A stretch of 64,000 nt of DNA from Providencia rustigianii DSM 4541 (GCF_000156395.1 NZ_GG703822.1:63018-127017), one strand, 5' to 3'. Shown: positions 30,573 through 41,810, numbered from the stretch's first letter. Program-made: numbers and translations. Notes: a model not told the origin generated them from the letters alone.

Positions 30573-30744
30573 ATGTCTAAAATTGCCAAAATCACAGAAA
30601 AAATAGCGTTCCAAAAGGGATATTGATTAAAAACTATAACCATTATTCTGAACGTAGTAACATATTCAGTATTCATTGAATTAATAACGTTATTTATTGT
30701 CAAATCCATATCAATTTACATATAGACCTGATTAAGAGCGCCTG

Positions 30745-31809
30745 GTGAAAAAACAGTTTAAAAAAATTCTTGTAATCAAGATGCGGTTTCATGGTGACAT
30801 GTTACTGACAACGCCTGTTATCAGCTCATTGAAGCAAAATTATCCTGATGCCCAAATTGATGTTTTACTTTATCAGGACACCATTCCTATTTTGTCTGAA
30901 AATACCGATATTCATGCTTTATATGGCATGAAAGGAAAGAAAAGTGGTGGTTTAAGTAAAGCCTGTAATTTCTTAAGCTTGTTGTTTAAATTGCGTAGCA
31001 ATAAGTATGATTTGGTCGTTAACCTCGCAGACCAGTGGATGGTTTCTCTATTGGTAAGAGCCATTCCCGCAGAAATGAAAATTTCCCATCAATTCGAACA
31101 CCGAGATTCCCAATATTGGCGTAACAGTTTTACCCATCTCACCCCTCCACAAGGGGAGCATGTGGTATTAAATAACTTATCGGTTCTTAAACCTTTAGAA
31201 CTTAAAGAGTTAAATACTGATCTGACGATGTCGTATGCTGAACAAGATTGGAAAAATATTGATCAAAAACTATTGGACCTTGGTGTTCACAGTAGCTACG
31301 TCGTGATCCAACCGACAGCTCGCCAAATTTTTAAATGCTGGGATGACGAAAAATTCTCGGCAGTGATTGATGCACTGCAATCTCGTGGGTATCAGGTAGT
31401 TCTAACATCAGGTCCAAGCAAAGACGATTTAGACTGTGTGAATCACATTGCGGATGGCTGTAAAACAAGGCCTATTACTGAATTAGCAGGTAAAACCTCA
31501 TTCCCTGAATTAGGTGCGCTAATTGCCCATGCCGCATTATTTATTGGTGTAGATTCGGCTCCGATGCACATTGCTGCCGCAGTCAAAACTCCAATTGTGT
31601 GTCTGTTTGGTGCAACCAACCATATTTTCTGGCGTCCATGGAGTGATAACGTGGTGAAATTCTGGGCTGGAGATTATGAAAACATGCCTCTGCGTGATGA
31701 TCTGGACAGAAATAAAAAGTATCTTTCTGTGATCCCTGCTTCGGATGTGATTAAAGCTACTGAACAGATGTTACCCATGAATATGCGCTCAATGATGGGA
31801 AGGTATTAA
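30745..31809 (+). CDS. waaQ: Lipopolysaccharide core heptosyltransferase III
   Basis: WaaQ adds the branch heptose to HepII of the inner core from ADP-heptose on the cytoplasmic face. The 354-residue GT9 protein is strongly like E. coli WaaQ: ILVIKMRFHGDMLLTTPVIS at the N-terminus, VVIQPTARQIFKCWDDEKFS mid-protein, and the donor-site GVDSAPMHIAAAVKTPIVCLF. It starts at GTG 30745 with a weak ribosome binding site. It is the first gene of waaQ-waaG-waaP, spaced by 2 bp and then an 8-bp overlap. Confidence 0.93.
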   Translation: MKKQFKKILVIKMRFHGDMLLTTPVISSLKQNYPDAQIDVLLYQDTIPILSENTDIHALYGMKGKKSGGLSKACNFLSLLFKLRSNKYDLVVNLADQWMVSLLVRAIPAEMKISHQFEHRDSQYWRNSFTHLTPPQGEHVVLNNLSVLKPLELKELNTDLTMSYAEQDWKNIDQKLLDLGVHSSYVVIQPTARQIFKCWDDEKFSAVIDALQSRGYQVVLTSGPSKDDLDCVNHIADGCKTRPITELAGKTSFPELGALIAHAALFIGVDSAPMHIAAAVKTPIVCLFGATNHIFWRPWSDNVVKFWAGDYENMPLRDDLDRNKKYLSVIPASDVIKATEQMLPMNMRSMMGRY

Positions 31810-31811
31810 TT

Positions 31812-32936
31812 ATGGTTTTGGCATTCTGTCTGTATAAATATTTCCCATTTGGTGGGTTACAGCGAGATTTTCTTCGCATTGCAACAGCTTGCCAAGCTCG
31901 TGGCCATCATATTCGAGTTTATACTCAGTCATGGGAAGGCGAACGTCCGGAACATTTTGAAATTATCATTGTTCCGGTCACCTCTAATACCAATCATGGG
32001 CGTAATTCACAATATTGTGAGTGGGTTATAAACCACTTAAAGCAACATCCTGCGGATCGCGTTGTTGGTTTTAATAAAATGCCGGGATTAGATGTCTATT
32101 TTGCCGCGGATGTTTGCTATGCGCAAAAGGTGGCGGAAGAAAAAGGCTTTTTCTATAAATTAACCCCACGTTATAAGCACTATGCGGCATTTGAAAAAGC
32201 TGTTTTTCAAATGGGAAAACCGACTCAATTAATGATGTTAACGCCTCATCAGATTGCCCATTTTAAAACGCATTATTCAACGGAGCCCGAACGTTTTCAT
32301 ATGTTACCGCCAGGTATTGCTCTGGATAGAAAATATGATCAGCAGATAGCCGACGCGAAACGTATCTATCGAGAGAAAAATCAAATCCCAGACTCTGCAT
32401 TTTTGTTACTCCAAGTGGGCTCTGATTTTAAACGCAAAGGCGTGGATAGAACACTGAAGGCGATGGCGGCACTACCTGAATCGATCAGGAGCAAGACACG
32501 ATTAATGGTAGTTGGACAGGATAAACCGGCTAAATATCAGCGCTTAGCGCAGCAACTAGGTATAGAGCCGCAAGTATCATTTTTTAGTGGACGTAATGAT
32601 GTTGCTGAGCTGATGGCGGCCGCAGATATACTGATGCACCCGGCTTATCAAGAGGCTGCCGGTATCGTGCTTCTTGAGGCAATTGTTGCGGGTTTACCCA
32701 TCATTGTGACTGAAGTTTGTGGCTATGCACCTTTTATCAACCAAGCCCAATGTGGCATGGTGATTCAAGAGCCGTTTGACCAAGAAATATTGAATAACGT
32801 GCTATCAGAGAGTTTGCAAAATACTCAGCAACGTGAGCAATGGGCAAACAATGCTAAATACTTTGCTGATACAGAAGATCTGTATAGTTTACCGGAAAAA
32901 GCCGCAGACATTATTTTAGGATGCTCGAATGGTTGA
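31812..32936 (+). CDS. waaG: UDP-glucose:(heptosyl)LPS alpha-1,3-glucosyltransferase
   Basis: WaaG is a GT4 enzyme that adds the first outer-core glucose to HepII. The 374 residues equal E. coli WaaG. Features include the N-terminal [34 protein letters not shown], the loop [12 protein letters not shown], and the nucleotide-sugar motif [15 protein letters not shown] with both glutamates. Its end overlaps the waaP start by 8 bp. Confidence 0.94.
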   Translation: MVLAFCLYKYFPFGGLQRDFLRIATACQARGHHIRVYTQSWEGERPEHFEIIIVPVTSNTNHGRNSQYCEWVINHLKQHPADRVVGFNKMPGLDVYFAADVCYAQKVAEEKGFFYKLTPRYKHYAAFEKAVFQMGKPTQLMMLTPHQIAHFKTHYSTEPERFHMLPPGIALDRKYDQQIADAKRIYREKNQIPDSAFLLLQVGSDFKRKGVDRTLKAMAALPESIRSKTRLMVVGQDKPAKYQRLAQQLGIEPQVSFFSGRNDVAELMAAADILMHPAYQEAAGIVLLEAIVAGLPIIVTEVCGYAPFINQAQCGMVIQEPFDQEILNNVLSESLQNTQQREQWANNAKYFADTEDLYSLPEKAADIILGCSNG

Positions 32937-33726
32937 GTTAAAAGCTCCTTTTAATGAGCTATGGAAAGATAAAGACCCATTTGTTGAGACTGATAAGTTG
33001 CAGGGTGAGGTGTTTCGTGCCTTAGAAACCCGTAAGACACTACGTTTTCAGCTCGATGACAAAAGTTATTTTATTAAAATCCACTATGGCACAACGCTAA
33101 AAGAAGTACTGAAAAATTTAATATCGTTCCGTTTACCTGTCTTAGGGGCGGATAGGGAATGGAATGCCATTCATACACTGACTCAGGTCGGTGTTGACAC
33201 CATGAATGGTCGAGCATTTGGTCAGAAAGGTTTCAATCCTTTACGTCGCCACTCTTTTATTATTACTGAAGATTTGACACCGACGGTGAGCTTAGAAGAT
33301 TTTTGCGCAAACTGGGCGAAAGAACCTCCGAAATTTAAAACCAAACAGATGATTATTCAGCGTGTGGCTGAAATGGTTCGCAAGATGCACGGTGCAGGCA
33401 TTAACCACCGAGACTGTTATATTTGCCATTTTTTACTGCATTTACCTTTCACAGAAGATCAGCAAGATTTAAAAATTTCAGTGATTGATTTACATCGCGC
33501 GCAATTAAGAAAATCGGTACCGATGCGTTGGCGAAACAAAGATTTGATTGGGCTATACTTTTCTTCATCTGAAATTGGTTTAACCCAACGCGATATTTAT
33601 CGGTTTATGAAGACTTACTTTGAATTGCCGTTAAAGGATATTTTAAGGCAAGAGCAAAGATTACTGGATATTGCTCAGAAAAGATCAGAAAAAATACGTC
33701 AGAGAAGTTTAAAATATAGCTTATAG
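32929..33726 (+). CDS. waaP: Lipopolysaccharide core heptose(I) kinase
   Basis: WaaP phosphorylates HepI of the inner core, which strengthens the outer membrane by cation bridging. The 265-residue kinase-fold protein has the catalytic loop [13 protein letters not shown] with Asp162, the same number as in E. coli, and [12 protein letters not shown] with the metal Asp. The start overlaps waaG. Upper-core genes continue 70 bp later. Confidence 0.93.
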   Translation: MVELKAPFNELWKDKDPFVETDKLQGEVFRALETRKTLRFQLDDKSYFIKIHYGTTLKEVLKNLISFRLPVLGADREWNAIHTLTQVGVDTMNGRAFGQKGFNPLRRHSFIITEDLTPTVSLEDFCANWAKEPPKFKTKQMIIQRVAEMVRKMHGAGINHRDCYICHFLLHLPFTEDQQDLKISVIDLHRAQLRKSVPMRWRNKDLIGLYFSSSEIGLTQRDIYRFMKTYFELPLKDILRQEQRLLDIAQKRSEKIRQRSLKYSL

Positions 33727-33796
33727 GCTATGATCGGTATTCAGTACCACATACAGTTATTCAGATTTTATATTTGAATGGATAAAAGGTAATTAC

Positions 33797-34771
33797 ATGA
33801 TAAACAATGATATGATCAAATCATTGATAAAAATAAACGATAATGAAAGACACGAGAATAGCTATTTTCATATCGGTTATGGCGTCGATGAGAAATTTCT
33901 GTATGGAGTTGGTACATCTATTGCCTCAGTGATGCTGAATAATAAAGATACGGATTTTCACTTTCATATCTTTGTTGATAATCTACCCGATGAAAATTTA
34001 TTCCGTGAAGCCGTTCAAGGTACTTCACATAAAATAACAATTTATTTTATTGATAACGAAAAGTTTAAATTGCTTCCTTTGCCTTCTAAGGCTTGGAGCC
34101 ATGCTATTTATTTTAGATTACTTATTATTTCTTACTTATCGAGTTCAATTGATAGTCTATTGTATTTAGATGCAGATATTATCTGTAAAGGTGACCTATC
34201 AGAGCTAAAAGCATTAACATTTGACGAGAAAACGTTCGTCTATGCGGTTAAAGATAAGTTCTGTAGTGAAAAACAAAATTTACCAATTGATATGAGTAAG
34301 TATTTTAATTCTGGATTTTTATATATGTCTCTTAAGCATCTAGCTCAAGAAAATATACCTAATAGGGTTATTGAGCTAGTTGAAAAGAATGATTTTAGTC
34401 ATCCAGATCAAGATGCGCTCAATGTATTATTGAATGATAAATTAATTAATATTAGTGAAAATTATAACTATATGTTTTCATTGGATTGGTACATTACAAG
34501 TAAAGGACATTTAGCTAAAATCCCTGACTCTGTTGTTTTCATTCATTTTGTAGGTTTAACGAAGCCATTTCATGAATGGGCTAGTTTTTATGAGGAGTAT
34601 AAGTATCTGGAGAGTGCGCGAAAGAATTCTCCATGGAAAAATATTCCATTACTAAAACCTGAAGGCTATAAGCAACTATCTCGTAAAAAATCACACTTAC
34701 GTAAAAATGGGAAGTATGTTGAATTTATTTTTACAACTATTCAATATTTAATGAAAAAAACATTCCATTAA
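33797..34771 (+). CDS. GT8 lipopolysaccharide core glycosyltransferase (WaaI/WaaO/WaaJ-like)
   Basis: A 324-residue GT8 retaining transferase with HIGYGVDEKFLYGVGTSIAS, the DxD metal motif in LLYLDADIICKGDL, YFNSGFLYM and HPDQDALNVLL. It probably adds galactose or glucose to the outer core; family membership does not fix the donor. Base composition is visibly more AT-rich than waaP, and this continues through waaL and the GT2 gene, suggesting an exchanged outer-core segment. ATG 33797 follows AAAGG. Confidence 0.85.
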   Translation: MINNDMIKSLIKINDNERHENSYFHIGYGVDEKFLYGVGTSIASVMLNNKDTDFHFHIFVDNLPDENLFREAVQGTSHKITIYFIDNEKFKLLPLPSKAWSHAIYFRLLIISYLSSSIDSLLYLDADIICKGDLSELKALTFDEKTFVYAVKDKFCSEKQNLPIDMSKYFNSGFLYMSLKHLAQENIPNRVIELVEKNDFSHPDQDALNVLLNDKLINISENYNYMFSLDWYITSKGHLAKIPDSVVFIHFVGLTKPFHEWASFYEEYKYLESARKNSPWKNIPLLKPEGYKQLSRKKSHLRKNGKYVEFIFTTIQYLMKKTFH

Positions 34772-34784
34772 AATTAATTTTCTA

Positions 34785-34818
34785 TAAAAAAGCCATCATT
34801 AACACGATGGCTTTTTTT
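34785..34818. terminator. Bidirectional terminator between GT8 gene and waaL
   Basis: AGCCATC (34791-34797) and GATGGCT (34806-34812) are flanked by A6 and T7, so the hairpin works on both strands between the convergent genes. Confidence 0.85.
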
Positions 34819-34821
34819 ATT

Positions 34822-36056
34822 CTATTTTTTAGTAAGTACCCTATTAATAAAAATAGCGGTAAGTATATTGTATAAAATAAAGATATCTAAAAAGATAAAT
34901 TCGAATAGACAATATACTAAAAAATAGCCAATAGATGAAGCAAGCAAACCAACATTGAGTATATTTTTTTCTATTCTAATGTTTTTAATTAAATCTTTTA
35001 TATTAATAAAGAATGTAATACAAAATAAAATTAAACCAATAATCCCAACATTATAAAAAACATTGAGAAAAAATGGGTCATCGTTATGAAAAACATAAGC
35101 ATTTTTCTTTTCAGAAAAAGCACCAACTACTTTCTTTGTATTATTATCGTGTAAATATCTATCATAAGCAACAGAACCATAACCAACACCGAATATTAAA
35201 TTTTTCCCTTCTTTAGTAAAAGCAGGTAATCTAGATTTAATAAGAACATCTCTATTAGATGTGACATTATTAGAGTATAAGGATTGGTCTATTTTATACT
35301 TAACTTGAGGTATACTAATATAAGATATTATTATAATAGATAATGCTAATGAACCAAAAAAATACAATTGGCAATTAATTTTTTATAGCCTGAGGATAAG
35401 ATCACTAGTAATATTATGGATTCAATAAATACAGAGAGAACCCCACCTCGACTACCAGTGTAAAGTAAAAATAAAAATGCCATGATAGAAAGAAATAACA
35501 TTAATACTTTTAATCGTACTTTTTCAAAAATAAAAAAAGCACTGAATGTAAACGGAAATAGTAATGTCATATAGTGTGCAAAGCCATATCTAAGCTGAAG
35601 ATACATTGCCATATCACTACCTTTTATCAGTTTCAAAATAGGCATAATGAAAATAATAAAAGCAAGAGTTGCAATTAATGCATAGATAATCACATTTTTT
35701 GATTTAATCTCATCATGCTGAAATGTAAGCAAAAATAAAGTTAAAACAATAATATAACGCCAATCTTCAAATATGGCCTTTAATGCCTCTTGGGTAAATC
35801 CTGAATAGGTAAAAAACATGGCACATAATAAGCACCAACTCATGAATAAAAATAAGGTTTTTCGTCCTTTAATGAGCTTGATTAGGCCATCAATTATATT
35901 TATTTTTTTTGTAATTATCGTATATATAGAGTACGAAAAAAGTAATACAGTAGATATGTTTAAGATACCTTGAGTGTCATTTGTAAACATACCTACAATT
36001 ATCAAAAACAGTAATATAAATGGAATTTGAATGGCTATCTTATTGATTGATTTCAC
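34822..36056 (-). pseudogene. waaL: O-antigen ligase, frameshifted in a T7 tract
   Basis: Two minus-strand frames together make one O-antigen ligase (Wzy_C family), which joins lipid-linked O-antigen to core in the periplasm. The first runs from GTG 36056 to a stop at 35346 (236 residues, several helices, YTGSRGG). The second continues from about 35363 to 34822 with a periplasmic loop containing GVGYGS and HNDDPF and further helices. They differ by one base at a T7 run on the minus strand (35356-35362 on plus). T8 would give a continuous protein of about 411 residues, ...CIFFGSLALS. It may be a true mutation, phase variation, recoding or a base-call error. Confidence 0.85.
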
Positions 36057-36117
36057 AAAAATACCTATATGGTCATTAAGTTTTACAAAATGGTTAAAAT
36101 TATTAAGTAAAGAGTAT

Positions 36118-37071
36118 TTATCTAGTTTTATTTTTGAACCATAAATATGGCTTAAGGAAGATTAGTTGTAACCTTTCTTTCAACGAAAGATATCGCTTAA
36201 ATAACGTCATAGACTGATGTATTTGCTTTATCTCTATATCACTTAATGGTTCTTTGGTATTTTTAGATACAGATTTTTTGAGTAGATGAAAAGCTTCAGA
36301 TTGTGATTTTATTAGCATTTTCGTTACGTAAGGACCGTAAATAAGAGCAATAAATGACAGTGTAGCCATAACATAAATTAGGCTATTGATATCATTTCGT
36401 CTGAAAGTTTGAGTAATGCTAGTTTCGTTTACACGATAATGAATCAAAGGTTTATTAATGCTATAAACAGACTGAGCTTTTAAGTATAGCTTTGGTGTTG
36501 TAGCCATATCCTCATATAAAATTCCATCAGGATAATGTATTCCAGTATGTTTAAATAAGTTACTTTTGTAGACCCTAGACCAAGCAAACCATTTTTTATT
36601 ATTGAACACAGGTAACAAATCGTTAGGTTCGTTGATTGAAATCGCTGCAGAATAGTTACTTGTTTTAATTACTTGAGTTATTTCTCGATTTGAATCTTCA
36701 AATTTTAATGTATCAAACTCAATAATGTCATAATTTGATGATAATATAGATTCTATTTCATAAAAAAATTGTGAGTCTAAGAAATCATCCGCATCTAGAA
36801 AAGCAATATACTCGCCAGAGCTGACAGATATCCCATGGTTTCTCGCTTTAGAAAGGCCACCATTTTCTCTTTTCAAATAATGAATATTTAAGTCAGAATA
36901 CGTTTCCTTTTTTGCTAAGATAATTTTCTCACTATCATCCGTTGAACCATCATTTATAATGATGACCTCTATGTTAGGATTCATAAAAACTAATACGGAT
37001 GATAAACATTCATCGATGTATTTTTCACTATTAAAGCATGGAATAATTATTGATAATTTAATGTTTTTCAT
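36118..37071 (-). CDS. GT2 family glycosyltransferase
   Basis: A 317-residue GT-A fold transferase with KLSIIIPCFNSEKYIDECL, INDGSTDDS, the GGLSKARNHGI segment, the DxD-like FLDADDF and the late YEDMATTP motif. It is cytoplasmic or membrane-associated through a basic C-terminus. It lies upstream of waaL on the same strand, 61 bp away, within the AT-rich outer-core block, so a role in core or O-antigen assembly is likely. Donor and acceptor are unknown. Confidence 0.85.
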   Translation of the reverse strand: MKNIKLSIIIPCFNSEKYIDECLSSVLVFMNPNIEVIIINDGSTDDSEKIILAKKETYSDLNIHYLKRENGGLSKARNHGISVSSGEYIAFLDADDFLDSQFFYEIESILSSNYDIIEFDTLKFEDSNREITQVIKTSNYSAAISINEPNDLLPVFNNKKWFAWSRVYKSNLFKHTGIHYPDGILYEDMATTPKLYLKAQSVYSINKPLIHYRVNETSITQTFRRNDINSLIYVMATLSFIALIYGPYVTKMLIKSQSEAFHLLKKSVSKNTKEPLSDIEIKQIHQSMTLFKRYLSLKERLQLIFLKPYLWFKNKTR

Positions 37072-37273
37072 CGAGAAAATACCAAGTGTCTTTATTTGAT
37101 ATAAAAAGTTATCTTCATTATAGGTGATGTATTTCTAGTTAATTAAGAAATAAAAGCCTGTTTTTGTATACAAAGAACATTTTCACCTACCTATTTTTGG
37201 GTCATGATATAACAATCGCTAAACCTGTTATATAGCAGGCATCAATAATTTATAAATAGAATGAGAATTTATC

Positions 37274-38083
37274 ATGCCAGAACTTCCCGAAGTTGAAACC
37301 AGTCGCCGAGGCATCGAGCCTCACTTGGTCGGCAACACGATTGCTTATACGATCGTACGCAATAGCCGCCTACGTTGGCCAGTAAGTGAACAAATTAAAA
37401 GCTTAGCCGATGAAAAAGTGCTGAGCGTGCAGCGACGGGCAAAATACCTGCTGATTGAGCTGAATAAGGGATGGATCATTGTTCACTTGGGAATGTCTGG
37501 TAGCGTACGAATTTTAACGGAAGAGTTACCCGAAGAGAAACATGACCATGTTGATTTGATTCTTGGTGATGGCAAAGTGCTACGTTATACCGATCCTCGC
37601 CGTTTTGGGGCATGGCTATGGTGTGAAGATCTCGACACCAGCTCTGTACTGGCGCATTTAGGTCCAGAACCTCTCTCTGATGAATTTAATCCTCAATACC
37701 TATTTGATTTAGCAAAGAAAAGAAAAGTGGCGGTGAAACCTTGGTTGATGGATAACAAAGTTGTCGTTGGTGTTGGAAATATCTATGCAAACGAAGCCTT
37801 ATTTGCATCAAAAATTTCGCCAGAAAAAATGGTCAACCAACTGACTTTGGCAGACATCACTGAGTTAGTGAAACAGATCAAAAAGGTTTTACAACGTTCG
37901 ATTGAGCAGGGCGGAACGACCTTGAAGGATTTTTTACAATCAGATGGAAAACCGGGATATTTTGCACAAGAGTTATTTGTTTACGGTAAGAAGGGTGAGC
38001 CTTGTTCGATGTGCGGCACGCACATTGAAAGCATCAAACAAGGGCAGAGGACAACATTTTATTGCCCTCAATGCCAAAAATAA
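37274..38083 (+). CDS. mutM: Formamidopyrimidine-DNA glycosylase
   Basis: Removes 8-oxoguanine and formamidopyrimidines from DNA and nicks the abasic site. The 269 residues match E. coli. The catalytic N-terminal [13 protein letters not shown] (Pro2, Glu3), the DNA-binding lysine in RRAKYLL, and the C-terminal zinc finger [26 protein letters not shown] segment are complete. It converges on coaD with 3 bp between stops. Confidence 0.96.
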   Translation: MPELPEVETSRRGIEPHLVGNTIAYTIVRNSRLRWPVSEQIKSLADEKVLSVQRRAKYLLIELNKGWIIVHLGMSGSVRILTEELPEEKHDHVDLILGDGKVLRYTDPRRFGAWLWCEDLDTSSVLAHLGPEPLSDEFNPQYLFDLAKKRKVAVKPWLMDNKVVVGVGNIYANEALFASKISPEKMVNQLTLADITELVKQIKKVLQRSIEQGGTTLKDFLQSDGKPGYFAQELFVYGKKGEPCSMCGTHIESIKQGQRTTFYCPQCQK

Positions 38084-38086
38084 GAC

Positions 38087-38584
<498 letters not shown>

Positions 38585-38786
38585 TCATTGTTTGTAATTA
38601 CTTATTCTAAAACAGCATGATGAATAAGCGACGGTTAAATCCACATTAGCGGCAATTGGATGCCCTTGCAACATAGATTGATAGGGATGAGTCCATTTTA
38701 AGTTTAATTTTAGGCACAGATTCTACACACTTTCAGTAATGGTTTATGGTAAGATAGCGCCAATTTTGGTAAGTGAATCAGATCGA

Positions 38787-40064
38787 ATGTTATTGCGTTT
38801 ATATCAGGTACTTCTTTATCTTATCCAACCATTAATCTGGATACGCTTATTACTGCGTAGCCGTAAAGCGCCTGCGTATCGTAAACGGTGGGGAGAGCGC
38901 TATGGCTTTTGTGCGGGTAAAGTTGTCCCACAAGGTATCTTATTGCATTCTGTTTCTGTCGGCGAAACCCTTGCCGCCGTACCCCTAGTTCGCGCATTGC
39001 GCCATCACTATCCATCACTACCGATTACTGTCACCACGATGACACCAACAGGTTCCGAGCGTGTCTTGTCAGCCTTTGGTGATGATGTTAATCATGTTTA
39101 CCTACCTTATGACTTACCAGGCTCAATGAGCCGTTTCCTTAATCATGTTGATCCTAAATTAGTGATTATTATGGAAACGGAGTTATGGCCAAATATGATC
39201 AATCAACTGCATAAACGCAATATCCCCTTGGTGATTGCGAATGCGCGTTTGTCAGAACGCTCAGCGGCGGGTTATCAAAAACTCGGTAATTTTGTGAAAC
39301 GCATGCTGCAAAACGTCACAATGGTAGCTGCGCAGCACCAAGAAGATGGTGAGCGTTTTGTTCAATTAGGGTTAAGACGTAAGCAGTTGGAAGTGACAGG
39401 AAGTTTGAAGTTTGATATTTCAGTTACCCCAGAGCTTGCGGTAAAAGCGATTACATTACGCCGGCAATGGGCTGCTCATCGACCTGTATGGATTGCGACA
39501 AGCACCCATGAAGGTGAAGAATCCATTGTTTTGGATGCCCATCGGCAATTGCTCAATAAATTTCCTAACCTATTATTAATCTTAGTACCTCGCCATCCTG
39601 AACGCTTTACGAAAGCCGAAGAGTTAACTCAAAAAGCTGGGCTAAGTTATATTCGCCGTAGTAGTGGTACGATCCCCACAGCCGAAACCCAAGTGGTTAT
39701 TGGCGATACCATGGGCGAGTTAATGCTGCTATACGGAATTGCAGATATTGCCTTTGTTGGCGGAAGCCTCGTTGAAACCGGTGGGCATAATCCATTGGAA
39801 GCTGCCGCTCATGCATTACCGGTTTTAATGGGGCCGCACACATTTAACTTTAAAGATATTTGTGCAAAATTAACTCAAGCAGATGGTTTAATTACGGTCA
39901 CTGATTGCGAATCACTGGTTCAGGAAGTGACCAGCTTACTTTCTGATGAAGATTACCGTTTATACTATGGCCGGCATGCGGCTGAAGTTCTGCACGAAAA
40001 TCAAGGCGCGTTACAGCGCTTATTAAAATTGCTACAGCCTTATTTACCTCCTCGAGAACAATAA
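38787..40064 (+). CDS. waaA: 3-deoxy-D-manno-octulosonic acid transferase
   Basis: WaaA (KdtA) adds two Kdo residues to lipid IVA, the first committed core step. The 425 residues equal E. coli when started at ATG 38787 (MLLRLYQVLLYLIQPL); the frame is open 16 codons upstream. It has an N-terminal membrane segment, then SVSVGETLAAVPLV, the METELWPN acceptor region and GGHNPLEAAAHALPVLMGP in the CMP-Kdo-binding half. No strong ribosome binding site is seen. Divergent from coaD. Confidence 0.95.
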   Translation: MLLRLYQVLLYLIQPLIWIRLLLRSRKAPAYRKRWGERYGFCAGKVVPQGILLHSVSVGETLAAVPLVRALRHHYPSLPITVTTMTPTGSERVLSAFGDDVNHVYLPYDLPGSMSRFLNHVDPKLVIIMETELWPNMINQLHKRNIPLVIANARLSERSAAGYQKLGNFVKRMLQNVTMVAAQHQEDGERFVQLGLRRKQLEVTGSLKFDISVTPELAVKAITLRRQWAAHRPVWIATSTHEGEESIVLDAHRQLLNKFPNLLLILVPRHPERFTKAEELTQKAGLSYIRRSSGTIPTAETQVVIGDTMGELMLLYGIADIAFVGGSLVETGGHNPLEAAAHALPVLMGPHTFNFKDICAKLTQADGLITVTDCESLVQEVTSLLSDEDYRLYYGRHAAEVLHENQGALQRLLKLLQPYLPPREQ

Positions 40065-40279
40065 TCTAATTAATTACTCATCAAAAAATGATTGAACTTG
40101 AATATTACTGTAATGAGTAATGACAATTTCTCTCATCTTTGTTTTTTTTGTATAAACTGTAGTAGACTCCACAGTCAATTCTTTGCCCATTCCCTGAATG
40201 TATGGTTATTTGTTACCTATATTGGTTGGAGTAATGGGCTATTCCCTTTAATTTTTTAAATAAATTTTGCCAAAATAGA

Positions 40280-41743
40280 ATGCCAATAACTAACCAATCA
40301 ATTTCAAATAAGTACTTGTATCTTTGGATCATTGGCTACGCCATTGCATGGATACTTGCGAGCTTCTTTTTTGACCCAACGGTTCCTTACGACACTGTCG
40401 AAGCTGTCAATTGGGGAATGAATGGCGAGTGGGGATCCCCTAAAAATCCATGGTTTGTCGGGACATTAATGTGGCCGGCGATACACCTTGGAATTTCCTA
40501 CAGCTTTTATTGGTATTTTATCCATTTTGTCGGTATTGCTTTTGGTTTATTGGGTGTTTGGAAATTAGCCTATCGACTGACGGACCGTCGCGATCTTGCA
40601 TGGTTTGCGATGTTGATGATGAATTTATCCGGAGTGATTAATTTCGATATCATTCCTTACAATGATAACTATATTCTTGTTACGCTCTGGCCATGGGTGA
40701 TCTATTTATATCTACGTGCGGTGGAAGATAATCCATTATGGTGGATGCCTTTTGCTCTGTTTGCTGGGCTGGCAACCATGGGGAAATATTCAACGCTTGC
40801 CTTGGTTGGCTCCGTTTTCTTGCTAACGTTGTTTGTTAAACAAGCACGTCAAAGCTATCGATATCCCGTTTTTTACCTTGCCATTGCCTTGTGGTTTGCT
40901 CTCGTTTTGCCTAACTTTTTCTGGTTGATGGCGAGTGATTTTTCTGCATTTAAGTGGGTGGGTTCACAGATTGACCCTGGTTTCAATTTGCATACGACAG
41001 AAGCGGCGTTAAGCGTCTTTTATCCGCTGATTATTGCTACAATTATTCTGTATTGCTGTGGTGGAAAAATTGGTTGGCCAAAATCGTTATCTAACCGTAT
41101 GGCAAACTTTATTATTCTATTTCCATTAGCGGTTATTTATGGTTGGTTCTCTTTCCATGATGGTGGACGAATTACCGAGTGGTTACAGCCTTTTATGATG
41201 GTTTGTGCACCATTATTTGTTGGTTCTATTACGGTAATGCCGAAAAAATCACTGAAAAAACCATTAATAGGGTTAGCCATTTTTGGTGTTTTGGTTGTGC
41301 TAGGTTATTTGGTTGTTCAAGCCGGTAATATTCGAGGCGCAGGGCAAAAATTTATTGGTGTGAAAACCTTAATTGCTGAAGGTGAACAACGCTGGTACCA
41401 ACGCTACGGAACACCAGTAAAATATGTTGGCGGTGAAGATAATTTGCATCAGTGGTTTATTATCTATGCGCAAGACCGACCTCATGTGATCCAGCCATGG
41501 ACATTGGAAAATCATATGCCGCCAAATGTGTATAACCGTGAAATTACTGAAGCAGAAATTCGTCAGCATGGTGCGATTTTATTAGGTCGGAAATATGATG
41601 ACTGCGCCCATGAAGATTTTGCGAAAGTACGCAAATACTGGCCGCAATTCACGATTGAGAAAGAAGATGTGGTTTATCGTTCTGAGCCAGATGCTGAACC
41701 AAAAACCATGTGCTTTGGCTTTATTGCACCAGAGAAAAAATAA
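40280..41743 (+). CDS. GT39 (ArnT-like) integral membrane glycosyltransferase
   Basis: A 487-residue GT-C protein with about ten hydrophobic segments and a C-terminal periplasmic domain (from about residue 360). An acidic pair lies in the first loop (FDPTVPYDTVEAVNWG), where GT39 enzymes carry their catalytic Asp. GT39 members use polyprenyl-phosphate sugars: ArnT transfers L-Ara4N, and the rhizobial Rgt enzymes transfer GalA to core or lipid A. With waaA upstream, waaC/waaF downstream, and ugd-uge in the window, transfer of a uronic acid or Ara4N to the core is a reasonable inference. Specificity is not proven. Confidence 0.75.
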   Translation: MPITNQSISNKYLYLWIIGYAIAWILASFFFDPTVPYDTVEAVNWGMNGEWGSPKNPWFVGTLMWPAIHLGISYSFYWYFIHFVGIAFGLLGVWKLAYRLTDRRDLAWFAMLMMNLSGVINFDIIPYNDNYILVTLWPWVIYLYLRAVEDNPLWWMPFALFAGLATMGKYSTLALVGSVFLLTLFVKQARQSYRYPVFYLAIALWFALVLPNFFWLMASDFSAFKWVGSQIDPGFNLHTTEAALSVFYPLIIATIILYCCGGKIGWPKSLSNRMANFIILFPLAVIYGWFSFHDGGRITEWLQPFMMVCAPLFVGSITVMPKKSLKKPLIGLAIFGVLVVLGYLVVQAGNIRGAGQKFIGVKTLIAEGEQRWYQRYGTPVKYVGGEDNLHQWFIIYAQDRPHVIQPWTLENHMPPNVYNREITEAEIRQHGAILLGRKYDDCAHEDFAKVRKYWPQFTIEKEDVVYRSEPDAEPKTMCFGFIAPEKK

Positions 41744-41769
41744 AATATAGTTTTCGGTGTGAGAAATAA

Positions 41770-41798
41770 TTAAGCGGTCAAATGACCGCTTAATTTTT
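41770..41798 (+). terminator. Terminator between GT39 gene and waaC
   Basis: TTAAGCGGTCA-AA-TGACCGCTTAA is a perfect 11-bp dyad followed by TTTTT on the plus strand. It may also slow minus-strand transcripts leaving waaC. Confidence 0.85.
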
Positions 41799-41810
41799 GG
41801 AAGCAATACA

